Assembly (NCBI RefSeq): GCF_001623525.1
Contig: NZ_CP015225.1
Location: 186,001-250,000, forward strand
Length of the DNA stretch: 64,000 nucleotides
Reading direction: 5' to 3'
From: Pseudomonas fluorescens
GTDB taxonomy: Bacteria; Pseudomonadota; Gammaproteobacteria; Pseudomonadales; Pseudomonadaceae
A program made the translations under genes and the position numbers. Shown here in pieces: positions 1-8,721 of the stretch; position 1 is the stretch's first letter; every line of letters starts with the position of its first letter. Under the pieces are notes generated by a model. The model made no database searches and was not told the origin of the DNA. It saw nothing but the letters and a program-made list of their open reading frames with translations.

Positions 1-99
1 GTTCGAGCCCTGGATACGCAGCGGCGTGGCGTTGGCCCGGGCGCGATTGACCTGTTCGAGCAGCAGGTCGCTGGCGTCCTGGTCGGCTTCGCGGCTCAT
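1..99 (-). CDS. glcE: Glycolate oxidase FAD-binding subunit GlcE, 5' end only
   Basis: The first 33 codons of a minus-strand gene are visible; the rest lies beyond the left edge. The start ATG (99-97) shares its A with the TGA stop of glcD, a typical ATGA translational coupling. The peptide ends in TPLRIQGSN, which matches the start of the PCMH-type FAD-binding fold of GlcE. In the family, GlcE joins GlcD and the iron-sulfur protein GlcF in the membrane-associated enzyme that oxidises glycolate to glyoxylate. The call rests on this short match and on the position after glcD. Confidence 0.8.
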   Translation of the reverse strand, partial: MSREADQDASDLLLEQVNRARANATPLRIQGSN

Positions 100-1598
100 C
101 AGAAACGCTCCAGTTCAGGAAACGGCAGTTGCCCGCCGTGGATGTGCATGGCACCGAATTCGGCGCAGCGGTGCAGGGTGGGGATGTTCTTGCCGGGGTT
201 GAGCAGGCCTTGGGGATCGAACGCTGCTTTTACCGCGTGGAACAGGTTCAGTTCGTCGCTGTTGAATTGCGTGCACATCTGATTGATTTTTTCCCGGCCC
301 ACACCGTGCTCGCCGGTGATGCTGCCGCCCACCTGGACACACAGCTCGAGGATTTTCCCGCCCAGGGTTTCGGCGCGCTCCAGTTCGCCGGGCTGGTTGG
401 CATCGAACAGGATCAGCGGGTGCATGTTGCCGTCGCCGGCGTGAAAGACGTTGGCGACGCGCAGGCCATGCTCGGCACCGAGGCTGGCGATGCGCTGCAG
501 TACCTCGGGCAAGGCGCGTCGCGGGATCGTGCCGTCCATGCAGTAATAATCCGGCGCCAGGCGACCCACCGCCGGGAAGGCGTTCTTGCGCCCGGCCCAG
601 AACCGCAGCCGTTCGGCCTCGTCCCGCGCCTGGCGCACTTCGGTGGCACCGGCCTGCTCCAACACTTGGCGGACCCGTTCACAATCGTCATGGACATCGG
701 CCTCGACCCCATCCAGTTCACACAGCAGGATTGCTTCGGCCTCCACCGGATAGCCGGCGTGGATGAAGTCCTCGGCGGCGCGGATCGCCAGGTTGTCCAT
801 CATTTCCAGGCCGCCGGGAATGATCCCGGCGGCGATGATGTCGGCCACCGCTCGCCCGGCCTTGTCCACCGAATCGAAACTGGCCAGCAGCACCTTGGCG
901 ACCTGGGGCCGGGGCAGCAATTTGACCGTCACTTCGGTGATCACCCCCAGCAAACCTTCGGAGCCGGTGAACAGCGCCAGCAGGTCCAGGCCCGGCGAGT
1001 CCAGGGCTTCGCTGCCGAGGGTCAGGCGTTCGCCTTCGATGGTGAGGATTTCCAGTTTCAACAGGTTGTGCACCGTCAGGCCGTACTTGAGGCAGTGCAC
1101 GCCACCGGCGTTTTCCGCGACATTGCCGCCGATGGAACAGGCGATCTGCGATGAGGGATCCGGTGCGTAATACAGCCCGAACGGTGCCGCCGCCTGGGAG
1201 ATCGCCAGGTTGCGCACACCGGGTTGAAGCCGCGCGGTGCGGGCGTCGGGGTCGATGTGCAGGATCTGGTTGAACCGCGCCATCACCAGCAATACGCCGC
1301 TTTCCAGGGGCAGGGCGCCACCGGACAGACCGGTCCCGGCACCCCTGGCGACCACGGGTACATCCAGCCCATGGCAGAGCTTGAGCAGCGCTTGCACCTG
1401 CTCGACGCGCCTGGGCAATGCCACCAGCAGGGGCGTGGTACGGTAGGCCGACAAGCCATCGCATTCATAGGGCTTGAGGTCTTCCTCCTGGTGCAGGATG
1501 TCCAGGTCCGGAATCTGTGCCTGCAAGGCTTGAAGCAGGGCCTGTTTGTCCACCTTGGGCAAGGGGCCGTCGAGGTGTTCGTCGTAGAGGATGTTCAT
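99..1598 (-). CDS. glcD: Glycolate oxidase subunit GlcD
   Basis: 499-residue FAD-linked oxidase of the GlcD/D-lactate dehydrogenase family, which oxidises glycolate (or D-2-hydroxy acids) to the 2-oxo acid and feeds electrons to the respiratory chain. The PCMH-type FAD-binding domain contains VARGAGTGLSGG at about residues 83-94, and the C-terminal FAD-oxidase domain contains GEHGVGREK near residue 445. An upstream in-frame start at 1643 exists, but MNILYDE at 1598 fits the family N-terminus and has an AGAGG ribosome site about 9 bases upstream. It is coupled to glcE. Confidence 0.95.
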   Translation of the reverse strand: MNILYDEHLDGPLPKVDKQALLQALQAQIPDLDILHQEEDLKPYECDGLSAYRTTPLLVALPRRVEQVQALLKLCHGLDVPVVARGAGTGLSGGALPLESGVLLVMARFNQILHIDPDARTARLQPGVRNLAISQAAAPFGLYYAPDPSSQIACSIGGNVAENAGGVHCLKYGLTVHNLLKLEILTIEGERLTLGSEALDSPGLDLLALFTGSEGLLGVITEVTVKLLPRPQVAKVLLASFDSVDKAGRAVADIIAAGIIPGGLEMMDNLAIRAAEDFIHAGYPVEAEAILLCELDGVEADVHDDCERVRQVLEQAGATEVRQARDEAERLRFWAGRKNAFPAVGRLAPDYYCMDGTIPRRALPEVLQRIASLGAEHGLRVANVFHAGDGNMHPLILFDANQPGELERAETLGGKILELCVQVGGSITGEHGVGREKINQMCTQFNSDELNLFHAVKAAFDPQGLLNPGKNIPTLHRCAEFGAMHIHGGQLPFPELERF

Positions 1599-1664
1599 GA
1601 AGTCGATACCTCTGGGTCGGCTCGAATCCCACATAGGGTTCATTTTGTTATTCTTGCATCGCCG

Positions 1665-2594
1665 TCACTGCCCCAACCCCTTGAGAAATTCCCGATACAG
1701 CGCCGCGGTTTTCCCCGGTCGTTCGACCATGGGCATGTGGCCGATACCGTCCCAGATTTCCACCCGCAAATCGGCGATGCCCTTGCTCCACACTGGCACG
1801 CTGCTGACGTCGATCAGGCGGTCCTTGCGCCCCCAGAGTAGCAGCGAAGGGGCGCGGATGTCGGCCAGGTGCGGTTCCATCGGCGGGCTGGCGCGAAAAT
1901 CGACGAAGATCTCCGCCAGTTCATCGCGGCGCTGTTCGTAACGTTCGGCCATTGCCGCCAGCACCACGCTGGGCACCCAGGGCGGGGAGGCCATGGTCAT
2001 TGCGTAGAACGGCGCGAAATCGTCCCGCGAGTGGACGAGGAACGGGTTATGCCCGGCGGCCAGGTGGCGTTCCATGTCGCTGGCCTGGGGGGCGGTGACG
2101 CCGGCCGGATCGATCAGCGCCAGGGTGAGCACGCGCTCGGGCGACGTGGCCGCCAGCCATGCGGCGAGGTAACCGCCCATGGAATTGCCGATCACATGGA
2201 CCTTGTCCAGGCCACAGGCGTCGAGCAACTCGATGACCCGCCGGGCCTGGGTCGGGATGTCATAGCCACCGCCGGCCTTGAAGCCGGTTTCGCCATGGCC
2301 GGCCAGGTCGGGCACCACCACCCGGTAGTCGCCGACAAAATGCCGGGCGAAGCGTAGCCAGAGATTCTTGTCGGCGCTGTAGCCATGCAGCATCAGGATG
2401 CTGCCGGACGCTTCATAGGGCCCGCCTTGCCAGGTCGAGACGGTCATCTCGCTGATGGGGACGGTGATCTTGTGCAACCGGTAGAGACGTGCCTCCAGCG
2501 CCATGCCCATGTCGTACAGCACATGGCCGATGCCTGGATACGTCAACCAGCTCCAGGCGATAAACACGGCAAGGACTACCCACAACACCAGCAT
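1665..2594 (-). CDS. Alpha/beta hydrolase with N-terminal membrane anchor
   Basis: 309-residue alpha/beta-hydrolase fold protein. A hydrophobic segment (residues 1-20) probably anchors it in the inner membrane. The nucleophile elbow GNSMGG puts Ser138 as nucleophile; an oxyanion-hole type LHGYS sits at 70-73, a GRKD aspartate near 255 and IGHMP histidine near 285 complete a likely triad. The start has a strong GGAGG site. Substrate cannot be told; relatives include lipases, esterases and C-C bond hydrolases. It ends 66 bases before the glcD start on the same strand, so co-transcription is possible but a functional link is not evident. Confidence 0.85.
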   Translation of the reverse strand: MLVLWVVLAVFIAWSWLTYPGIGHVLYDMGMALEARLYRLHKITVPISEMTVSTWQGGPYEASGSILMLHGYSADKNLWLRFARHFVGDYRVVVPDLAGHGETGFKAGGGYDIPTQARRVIELLDACGLDKVHVIGNSMGGYLAAWLAATSPERVLTLALIDPAGVTAPQASDMERHLAAGHNPFLVHSRDDFAPFYAMTMASPPWVPSVVLAAMAERYEQRRDELAEIFVDFRASPPMEPHLADIRAPSLLLWGRKDRLIDVSSVPVWSKGIADLRVEIWDGIGHMPMVERPGKTAALYREFLKGLGQ

Positions 2595-2891
2595 GTTTTG
2601 CCCTCCATGGGTCAGGACAGAATGTGATCGGCCAGTCTGAGCCGACGGGTCAGATACTCTCTAAGTGAAGCTGAAACCCGAGGACATCGCGATGACGTAG
2701 CGCATTTGCTTTGCTACTTGCTATGACAGCCGCCGGATGACTCATGTATAGCCAAAATCCGCGGCAGGGCCCGACATTTGAAGGAGAATAAATACCCCTT
2801 CATTCAGTGGTGGCTATTTGATGCTGCCCTGATAGACTCCAAGCTACCCCCCGTCCCAATGACTTGGGAAACCCGCGGTGCAGAGGTTCCT

Positions 2892-3977
2892 ATGCAAAAA
2901 ACGGGAAAAAAGGGACGGACGCTGGCCAGGAGGCTTTATATATCGCGCATTCTGGGCCTGACGCTGGGGTTGCTGTTGGTGAGTGCTGCCATCTTTCCTC
3001 TCGGACCGGCGTCGTGGGTCTGGGGTTTCATGCTGTTCAATGGCCTGCTCTGGCCACACTTGTCCTACTGGTGGGCCCGACGTTGCTCGATGCCCTACCA
3101 CGCCGAACACCTCAATTTATTGATCGATGCGGTGCTTGGCGGCTTCTGGGTCGCGGCAATGCAGTTCAACCCGCTGCCCGCGGCTGTCACGCTGGCGATG
3201 ATGGCGATGAACAATGTCGCCATTGGTGGCCTGCGTTTCCTGCTCATTGGGGCCTTGGCCCAGGTGGCCGGCATTGTCGTGGGCGTGCTGATCTTCCCGC
3301 TGACCAGCGTGCCCATGACCAGTCCGGCGCAGATCTATGCGTGTTTGCCGTTGCTGTGCCTGTATCCGATGGCGCTGGGTTGGTTCTGCTATCGCCAGGC
3401 TTACACCCTGGGCCGGCAAAAGCGCGAATTGCTGGCCCTGAGTCGCACCGACAGCCTGACCGGCTTGCTTAACCATGGCGCCTGGAAAGATCGCCTCAAC
3501 GAGGAGTTCCAGCGCTGCCAGCGTCACCCGAATGACGGGGCAGGGCGCGGCGCGATTGCGCTGATCGACATCGATCACTTCAAGGCCATCAATGACACCT
3601 ATGGCCATGTCGCCGGCGACGTCGTGCTGCGCCAGCTTGGCAAGATGCTCAAGCAAAACCTGCGCGCCGCCGATGTGGTCGGGCGTTATGGCGGGGACGA
3701 GTTCTGTGTGATCTTGCCGGACCTGACGCTTCACAACGCCGTGCAGGCCATGGACGGGTTGCGCGAGCGCTTCGCGACGCTCAGCTATGAACAGAACCCG
3801 GCGCTGAAGGTGAGCCTGAGTATTGGCCTGGCAGCCTTCAACCCGGCTTATGGCGATGCCACCCATTGGCTCAATGATGCCGACCAGGCGCTTTACGAGG
3901 CCAAGACCGGCGGGCGCAACCGAGTCACTTGTTTTCGGCATCGGCAGGTGTTGGAAGAATCGGTCATGTCTCCCTGA
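2892..3977 (+). CDS. Diguanylate cyclase, MASE2-GGDEF
   Basis: 361-residue inner-membrane enzyme expected to make cyclic di-GMP from two GTP. The N-terminal 165 residues form a MASE2-type sensor with about five or six membrane segments (LARRLYISRILG at 11-22 is the typical entry). The GGDEF domain spans about 185-350, with the active-site motif intact at 267-271 and an RxxD inhibitory site (RAAD, 258-261) five residues before it, so product feedback inhibition is likely. An in-frame start at 2778 is possible, but the ATG at 2892 has AGAGG six bases upstream and gives the usual MASE2 N-terminus. The 297 bases between it and the divergent hydrolase show no gene. Confidence 0.92.
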   Translation: MQKTGKKGRTLARRLYISRILGLTLGLLLVSAAIFPLGPASWVWGFMLFNGLLWPHLSYWWARRCSMPYHAEHLNLLIDAVLGGFWVAAMQFNPLPAAVTLAMMAMNNVAIGGLRFLLIGALAQVAGIVVGVLIFPLTSVPMTSPAQIYACLPLLCLYPMALGWFCYRQAYTLGRQKRELLALSRTDSLTGLLNHGAWKDRLNEEFQRCQRHPNDGAGRGAIALIDIDHFKAINDTYGHVAGDVVLRQLGKMLKQNLRAADVVGRYGGDEFCVILPDLTLHNAVQAMDGLRERFATLSYEQNPALKVSLSIGLAAFNPAYGDATHWLNDADQALYEAKTGGRNRVTCFRHRQVLEESVMSP

Positions 3978-4062
3978 GGTGGCCACCTGCGGTCTAGAGC
4001 CTTGACCCATTGTCGGGTAGGGTGCCTATGGCACTCTTTCGATACGGAACAAGGATGAAATC

Positions 4063-5301
4063 ATGATGATGACCGCTCTTCGCTCCCGTCTGGCCGTCAG
4101 TCTTGGCCTGAGCCTGGCCCTCGGCGCCTTCGCCCCCGGTGCTTTCGCACAGCCCCATCAACAAGTCCTGAGCGACGCCGAACAGTACAAGGGCGAGGCC
4201 CTGAAACTGCTCGAGCGGTTGGTGAACATCGACTCTGGCTCAGGCTATGTGCCGGGGTTGACCCAGGTCGGTGATATTGCGATCGATGAATTGACGAAGT
4301 TGGGCGCCACCATCGAAAAGGTGCCTAACTCGGACGGTACCCAGCACATCCTGGCGACCCTCAAGGGCACCGGCAAGGCAAAAATCCTGCTGATGGCCCA
4401 CATGGATACGGTGTTCAAGGAGGGCTCGGCCGCCGAACGGCCGTTCCATATCAAGGATGGCCGGGCCTACGGTCCGGGGGTGATGGACGACAAGGGCGGC
4501 ATCGTCGCCGGGATCTACGCCTTGAAGGTGCTCAAGAACCTGGACTTCAAGCACTACGCGCAGATTACTTTCCTGCTCGACGCCAGCGAAGAAACCGGCT
4601 CGGACGCCGCCACCGACCTGATCAAGAAAACCGCCAAGGCCCATGACGTGACCCTCAACCTTGAACCGGGTCGCCCGGCCGATGGCTTGGTGGTGTGGCG
4701 CAAGGGCAGTGCCACGGCGCTGGTGGAGGTCAAGGGCAAGGCGTCCCACGCCGGTGTCGCACCGGAACTGGGGCGCAATGCGGCGATGGAAGCCGCGCAC
4801 CAGATCTTGCAACTGGGCAAGCTTGGCGACGCGGAAAAGAAAACCACCATCAACTTCACGGTGATCAAGGCTGGTGACCGGACCAACGTGATCCCCGACC
4901 AGGCGAGCGCCAAAGCGGATGTGCGGGCAGCGGTGCCGGAAGAGTTCGACCGCATCGAAAAAGACTTGGCCCGCGTGTCGCAGGACAAATTGATCGCCGA
5001 CACCGAAGTCACCACCAGCCTCAAGCGCGGCCTGCCACCGATGCCGCAGACGGCGGAGTCGGACCGGTTGATGGCCATGGCCCAAGGCATCTATGGCGAA
5101 CTGGGGCGCAAACTGACTGAAGAAGGCAGCGGTGGAGCGGCGGATGCCAGTCTGTCGGCCGGGGTAGGCACGCCGACGCTGGATGGTTTTGGCATCGTCG
5201 GTGGCAACATCCATACGCCGGAGGAATACGCCGAAGTCGAGAGCGTGGTGCCAAGGATTTATTTGTTGTCGCGGATGATCATGGAGTTGGCGGGGCGATA
5301 A
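4063..5301 (+). CDS. Exported M20 family metallopeptidase (glutamate carboxypeptidase-like)
   Basis: 412 residues with a Sec signal peptide (hydrophobic 9-25, AFA-QP cleavage near 29). Zinc ligands and catalytic residues of the M20 family are visible: MAHMDT (His113, Asp115), GVMDDKGG (Asp142 region), DASEETGS (Glu176/Glu177), LEPGRP, and the late His in GGNIHTPEEYAE. The central dimerisation lid lies roughly at 210-320. Family members such as carboxypeptidase G2 cleave C-terminal glutamate from folates and peptides in the periplasm. Three consecutive ATG codons begin the frame, preceded by AAGGA. It stands alone, followed by the repeat region. Confidence 0.88.
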   Translation: MMMTALRSRLAVSLGLSLALGAFAPGAFAQPHQQVLSDAEQYKGEALKLLERLVNIDSGSGYVPGLTQVGDIAIDELTKLGATIEKVPNSDGTQHILATLKGTGKAKILLMAHMDTVFKEGSAAERPFHIKDGRAYGPGVMDDKGGIVAGIYALKVLKNLDFKHYAQITFLLDASEETGSDAATDLIKKTAKAHDVTLNLEPGRPADGLVVWRKGSATALVEVKGKASHAGVAPELGRNAAMEAAHQILQLGKLGDAEKKTTINFTVIKAGDRTNVIPDQASAKADVRAAVPEEFDRIEKDLARVSQDKLIADTEVTTSLKRGLPPMPQTAESDRLMAMAQGIYGELGRKLTEEGSGGAADASLSAGVGTPTLDGFGIVGGNIHTPEEYAEVESVVPRIYLLSRMIMELAGR

Positions 5302-5317
5302 CGCGCTATGTCGTCCT

Positions 5318-5381
5318 GTGGGAGCGAGCTGCAGCGGCTAGCGCGCTTCGATCGTTCCCACGCAGAGTGGCGTGGGAACGA
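5318..5381. repeat. Half REP and 'TTCCCACGC' palindrome after the M20 gene
   Basis: A half REP (TGTGGGAGCGAGCTGC) is followed by a palindrome with arms GATCGTTCCCACGC and GCGTGGGAACGATC. The second is the common Pseudomonas 'GATCGTTCCCACGC' repeat. It sits just downstream of the peptidase stop and could act as a transcription or RNA-decay boundary. Its right arm overlaps the start of the tandem duplication. Confidence 0.7.
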
Positions 5382-5527
5382 TCAATGGGGTGGGGCGGCT
5401 AGCGCGGTTCGACGTTGTGCCCGACCCTAAGGCGTACAAGCCTGCGGATTCTGGCGTAGTTGTAGGTAATGGCGCAAGGCGACGGAGCTTGGTCCTACAT
5501 CGAAATCAGCGGGATAAACACACGGTT

Positions 5528-5665
5528 CTTGTGGCGAGGGAGCTTGCTCCCGCTCGGCTGCGAAGCAGTCGTAAAAACGGCTGATGCGGTCCACCGGAAA
5601 GACCGCGTCAGTCCATTTTGGGGCGGCTTCGCCACCCAGCGGGAGCAAGCTCCCTCGCCACGGGA
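5528..5665. repeat. REPIN-like inverted repeat inside copy 1
   Basis: Arms with TGTGGCGAGGGAGCTTGCTC at the left and the reverse complement at the right are separated by about 100 bases that contain GCTGCGAAGCAG and GGCGGCTTCGCC hairpins. It is the 'GAGGGAGCTTGCTCCC' class of P. fluorescens-group REP doublets. Confidence 0.85.
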
Positions 5666-5704
5666 ATGAGGTTTGCCGTGGGAGAGGTGTCCGGCCTTTG
5701 GACC

Positions 5705-5834
5705 CTAGTAAACCCAAACCTCCACTCGCCGATTCCTGATCCTTCCTTCATCTTCACTATTGGCCGCCACCGGCATCAGCGCGCCGAAGCCGCGCACTTC
5801 CCGCAAGGTCACGCCGTACTTGACCAGTTCACGT
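5705..5834 (-). pseudogene. Duplicated C-terminal fragment of the phosphate-binding/OmpA-like gene
   Basis: This stretch equals the 3' end of the intact gene at 6205-7539 (about 42 codons plus the TAG stop) with one base change near 5767. It has no start or upstream coding part, so it is a dead fragment carried along by the 500-bp duplication. Reading in gene direction it runs into REP-like palindromes at 5833-5878. Confidence 0.88.
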
Positions 5835-5878
5835 GACGCAGAGCGTCACGGGATGCATTCCCACGCAGAGCGTGGGAA
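5833..5878. repeat. Two REP-like palindromes at the duplication junction
   Basis: Two perfect hairpins lie back to back: GTGACGC/GCGTCAC with AGA loop at 5833-5849, and TTCCCACGC/GCGTGGGAA with AGA loop at 5858-5878. This pair is a frequent Pseudomonas intergenic element. It occupies exactly the spacer between the two duplicated copies. Confidence 0.85.
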
Positions 5879-6334
5879 CGATCAATGGGGTGGGGCGGCT
5901 AGCGCGGTTCGACGTTGTGCCCGCCCCTAAGGCGTACAAGCCGGCGGATTCTGGCGTAGTTGTAGGTAATGGCGCAAGGCGACGGAGCTTGGTCCTACAT
6001 CGAAATCAGCGGGATAAACACACGGCTCTTGTGGCGAGGGAGCTTGCTCCCGCTCGGCTGCGAAGCAGTCGTAAAACCGGCTGATGCGGTCCACCGGAAA
6101 GACCACGTCAGTCCATTTTGGGGCGGCTTCGCCACCCAGCGGGAGCAAGCTCCCTCGCCACGGGAATGAGGTTTGCCGTGGGAGAGGTGTCCGGCCTTTG
6201 GACCCTAGTAAACCCAAACCTCCACTCGCCGATTCCTGATCCTTCCTTCATCTTCACTATTGGCCGCCACTGGCATCAGCGCGCCGAAGCCGCGCACTTC
6301 CCGCAAGGTCACGCCGTACTTGACCAGTTCACGT
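5870..6334. repeat. Tandem duplication, copy 2 (includes true 3' end of OmpA-like gene)
   Basis: Second copy of the 465-bp unit. Its right part (6205-6334) is the real 3' end of the OmpA-like gene, so this is probably the ancestral copy. It contains the matching REPIN at 6028-6165. No gene other than that 3' end is present; the short open frames on either strand are produced by the palindromes. Confidence 0.93.
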
Positions 6335-7539
6335 CGCACCGCCATGGCCCGCAGTTTGGACAGAAGATCCGCCCGCGCCGGGTCGTCCTTGGCGTCGCCG
6401 AAACCCACCAGCGTCACGCGGCGCTCGGTCTTGCCGTGTTTCTGGATGTAGTCGAGCACCCGACTCAGGTCCTGGTGGGCCTTGTTGTCCAGGCTGGCGC
6501 TGCCTTCTTCAAAGCGGAAATTCACCGTCAGGCGCTGGGCGTGGCGGCTCAGGGCCTGGTAACCCTCGGGCATCAATGCATTCGGCGTGACGGCCATGGC
6601 CTGGACGGTTTGGGCGATGAACCCATTGGCGGCGACGATGGCCTGGCCTTTGTCGCTTTGAGTGAACGCCACCAGCGCCTCGGCCCACGGATTGGTTGCC
6701 TGGGGTGGCAAATAAAAGAACAGGCGCCGGGACAGGGGGTAGTCCTCGGTGGCGATCAGGTTGTTCAACGGCAACATGGGTTGGGAATCACCGTCGACAA
6801 TCGCCAGTGCCTTGGCCTGGCGCACATAGGGCAAACCGATGAAACCGATGCCCTGCGGGTCCTGGCTGACAGCGTCGGACAATTGTTCGCTGGATTCGAA
6901 GCGCCGTGCTGAAGTGTCCAGCCGTTTGCCCTGTCGGGCGAGGACCAGTTCCTTGAAGGTATCGTAGGTGCCGGATTGTTCATCCCGGGCATAAAGATGA
7001 ATCGGCCTACCGACGCCGCCCACGGCCTCCCAGGTTTTTGCCTCGCCACTGAATATCCGCGCCAGTTGCAGGGTATCGAGCTGACGCAACGGGTTCTGCG
7101 GATGAAGAATAATCGCCAGGCCATCAATGGCGATGACCTGCTCGGCCGTGGGACTTTTCAGATCGCCGAGGGACGATAATTCCTTCCGTTCGTTGTCCTT
7201 GATCGGCCGGGAAGAGGCCGCCAGGTCGGCGCTGGCCTGCTTGAGGGCGGCGAAACCGGTGCTCGAACCATGGGCCGCGATGTCGACTTCCACCCGTCGG
7301 CCATCGGCGCTCAGGCCGACGATGCGCTGCTCGTTGTCGCGCCCGGTGATTTCGCTGCTGACCCTGAGCAGGCCCTGATCCTCCATCAAACCTCTGACCA
7401 GAGCCGGCCCCAGCGCCGCGCCGATGGTATTGGAGCCTTGGAGGCGTAAGGCTGGGCCCTGTTCGGGAATGGGCAAATGGCCGGCCCATGCCAAGAACGG
7501 CAGCCAGAGGCCCATGAAAACCACAACACACAGCTGCAT
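6205..7539 (-). CDS. Exported PstS-like phosphate-binding domain fused to OmpA-type C-terminus
   Basis: 444 residues with a signal peptide (1-19, ending AWA-G). Residues about 25-310 form a PstS/PBP-like solute-binding domain: LQGSNTIGAAL near 33, the AAHGSSTGF segment, DEQSGTYDTF and the QDPQGIGFIGLPYV segment are typical. Residues about 335-444 are an OmpA-family peptidoglycan-binding domain ending in NRRVEVWVY. The protein is therefore expected in the periplasm, tethered to peptidoglycan, binding phosphate or a similar anion; similar fusions occur in Pseudomonas. Start ATG has AAGGT upstream. Its last 130 bases have been copied at 5705-5834. Confidence 0.88.
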   Translation of the reverse strand: MQLCVVVFMGLWLPFLAWAGHLPIPEQGPALRLQGSNTIGAALGPALVRGLMEDQGLLRVSSEITGRDNEQRIVGLSADGRRVEVDIAAHGSSTGFAALKQASADLAASSRPIKDNERKELSSLGDLKSPTAEQVIAIDGLAIILHPQNPLRQLDTLQLARIFSGEAKTWEAVGGVGRPIHLYARDEQSGTYDTFKELVLARQGKRLDTSARRFESSEQLSDAVSQDPQGIGFIGLPYVRQAKALAIVDGDSQPMLPLNNLIATEDYPLSRRLFFYLPPQATNPWAEALVAFTQSDKGQAIVAANGFIAQTVQAMAVTPNALMPEGYQALSRHAQRLTVNFRFEEGSASLDNKAHQDLSRVLDYIQKHGKTERRVTLVGFGDAKDDPARADLLSKLRAMAVRRELVKYGVTLREVRGFGALMPVAANSEDEGRIRNRRVEVWVY

Positions 7540-7632
7540 GCTGGCACCTTCTGAACCTGAGGAAGTGCCGGAAGATTAAGTCAGTCAGGTTACTGAAAGG
7601 TGACAGGGGTGCGACGGAGTACCCAAATACAA

Positions 7633-7721
7633 TGTGGGAGCGAGCTTGCTCGCGATGACGGCGGCACATTCAAGACCAATGTGACGGCTGGACCGCTATC
7701 GCGAGCAAGCTCGCTCCCACA
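7633..7721. repeat. REPIN (GCGAGCTTGCTCGC class)
   Basis: Inverted arms TGTGGGAGCGAGCTTGCTCG and its complement flank about 45 bases. It lies between the starts/ends of xthA and the OmpA-like gene and contains no coding sequence. Confidence 0.88.
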
Positions 7722-7731
7722 GGGGACTCGA

Positions 7732-8544
7732 TCAGCTCAACTGCAACCAGATCGGCGCATGGTCCGACGGCTTTTCCATGCCCCGCAGCTCATAGTCGAC
7801 GCCGGCGTCCTTGACCCGTGGCAGCAGGCCGTGGGAGGTGAGGATCAGGTCGATGCGCAGGCCGCGCTTGGGCTCGTCCTCGAAACCGCGGCTGCGGTAG
7901 TCGAACCAGCTGAAGCGGTCGGTGACGTCCGGGTTCAAGTGGCGGAAGCTGTCCACCAGGCCCCAGTTCTTCAGGCGCGCCATCCATTCGCGTTCTTCCG
8001 GCAGGAAGCTGCATTTGCCGGTTTTCAGCCAGCGCTTCATGTTGTCCGGGCCGATGCCGATGTCGCAGTCTTCCGGGGAAATGTTCACGTCACCCATCAC
8101 CACCACCGGCTGATCGTTGCTGAAGCGGCTTTCCAGCAGCTGCTGCAAATCGCTGTAGAAACGTTCCTTGGCCGGGAATTTGGTCGGGTGGTCGCGGCTT
8201 TCACCTTGTGGGAAATAACCATTCATGATGGTCACCGGCACGCCGTTGGCATCGGCGAAGGTGCCCCAGATGAAGCGTCGCTGGGCGTCCTCGTCGTCGC
8301 CCTCGAAGCCCTTGTACAGGCTCAGTGGCGCCTGGCGGGAGAGCAGGGCGACGCCGTAATGACCCTTTTGCCCGTGGTAATGCACGTGGTAGCCCAGGGC
8401 CTGCACCTCGGCCAGGGGAAATTGTTCGTCGTGGACCTTGGTTTCCTGCAGCCCGATCACGTCCGGCTGGTGCTTCTCGATCAGCGCCGCCAACTGATGG
8501 GGACGGGCGCGCAGCCCGTTGATGTTGAAGGAGACGATCTTCAT
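7732..8544 (-). CDS. xthA: Exodeoxyribonuclease III
   Basis: 270 residues of the ExoIII/AP-endonuclease (EEP) fold, which cuts DNA at abasic sites and degrades 3' ends in base-excision repair. Family motifs are present in order: NINGLRAR near the start, GLQETK (metal-binding Glu about residue 34), the MGDVNISP catalytic stretch near 150, [10 protein letters not shown], and the C-terminal SDHAPIW with catalytic Asp-His. The ATG at 8544 gives the standard N-terminus [10 protein letters not shown]; a 13-residue extension to 8583 is unlikely. Confidence 0.95.
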   Translation of the reverse strand: MKIVSFNINGLRARPHQLAALIEKHQPDVIGLQETKVHDEQFPLAEVQALGYHVHYHGQKGHYGVALLSRQAPLSLYKGFEGDDEDAQRRFIWGTFADANGVPVTIMNGYFPQGESRDHPTKFPAKERFYSDLQQLLESRFSNDQPVVVMGDVNISPEDCDIGIGPDNMKRWLKTGKCSFLPEEREWMARLKNWGLVDSFRHLNPDVTDRFSWFDYRSRGFEDEPKRGLRIDLILTSHGLLPRVKDAGVDYELRGMEKPSDHAPIWLQLS

Positions 8545-8721
8545 GGTCGGCTGTCCTGGCAAAACTGCGATGCTAGCTGACATGTGGGAAGGGAGCCAGC
8601 GTGGCAGTAGGACAAATGCGCTGCTAATGTCCTTTGCATGTAGGAACGATCACGACCCTATCGGGTTCGTACTCAATAAGAGCAGGGCCTCACCGAGCCT
8701 CGCCCCAGGAGATCCAACGCC

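Larger units (their letters stand above)
5370..5834. repeat. Tandem duplication, copy 1 (465 bp, 500-bp period)
   Basis: Bases 5370-5834 recur at 5870-6334 with a constant offset of exactly 500. I count about six single-base differences (for example near 5425, 5453, 5526, 5577, 5605, 5767). The copy carries non-coding DNA, a REPIN-type pair of inverted arms at 5528-5665, and the last 130 bases of the downstream OmpA-like gene. The 35 bases between copies are REP-like palindromes, which suggests recombination between palindromic repeats caused the duplication. Confidence 0.93.

Noticed and set aside
5427..6217. Two similar short proteins (96 codons each) on the minus strand and 66-83 codon frames on the plus strand
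   Set aside because: They are read from REP palindromes and from the tandem duplication; their similarity comes from the repeat, not from selection on protein.
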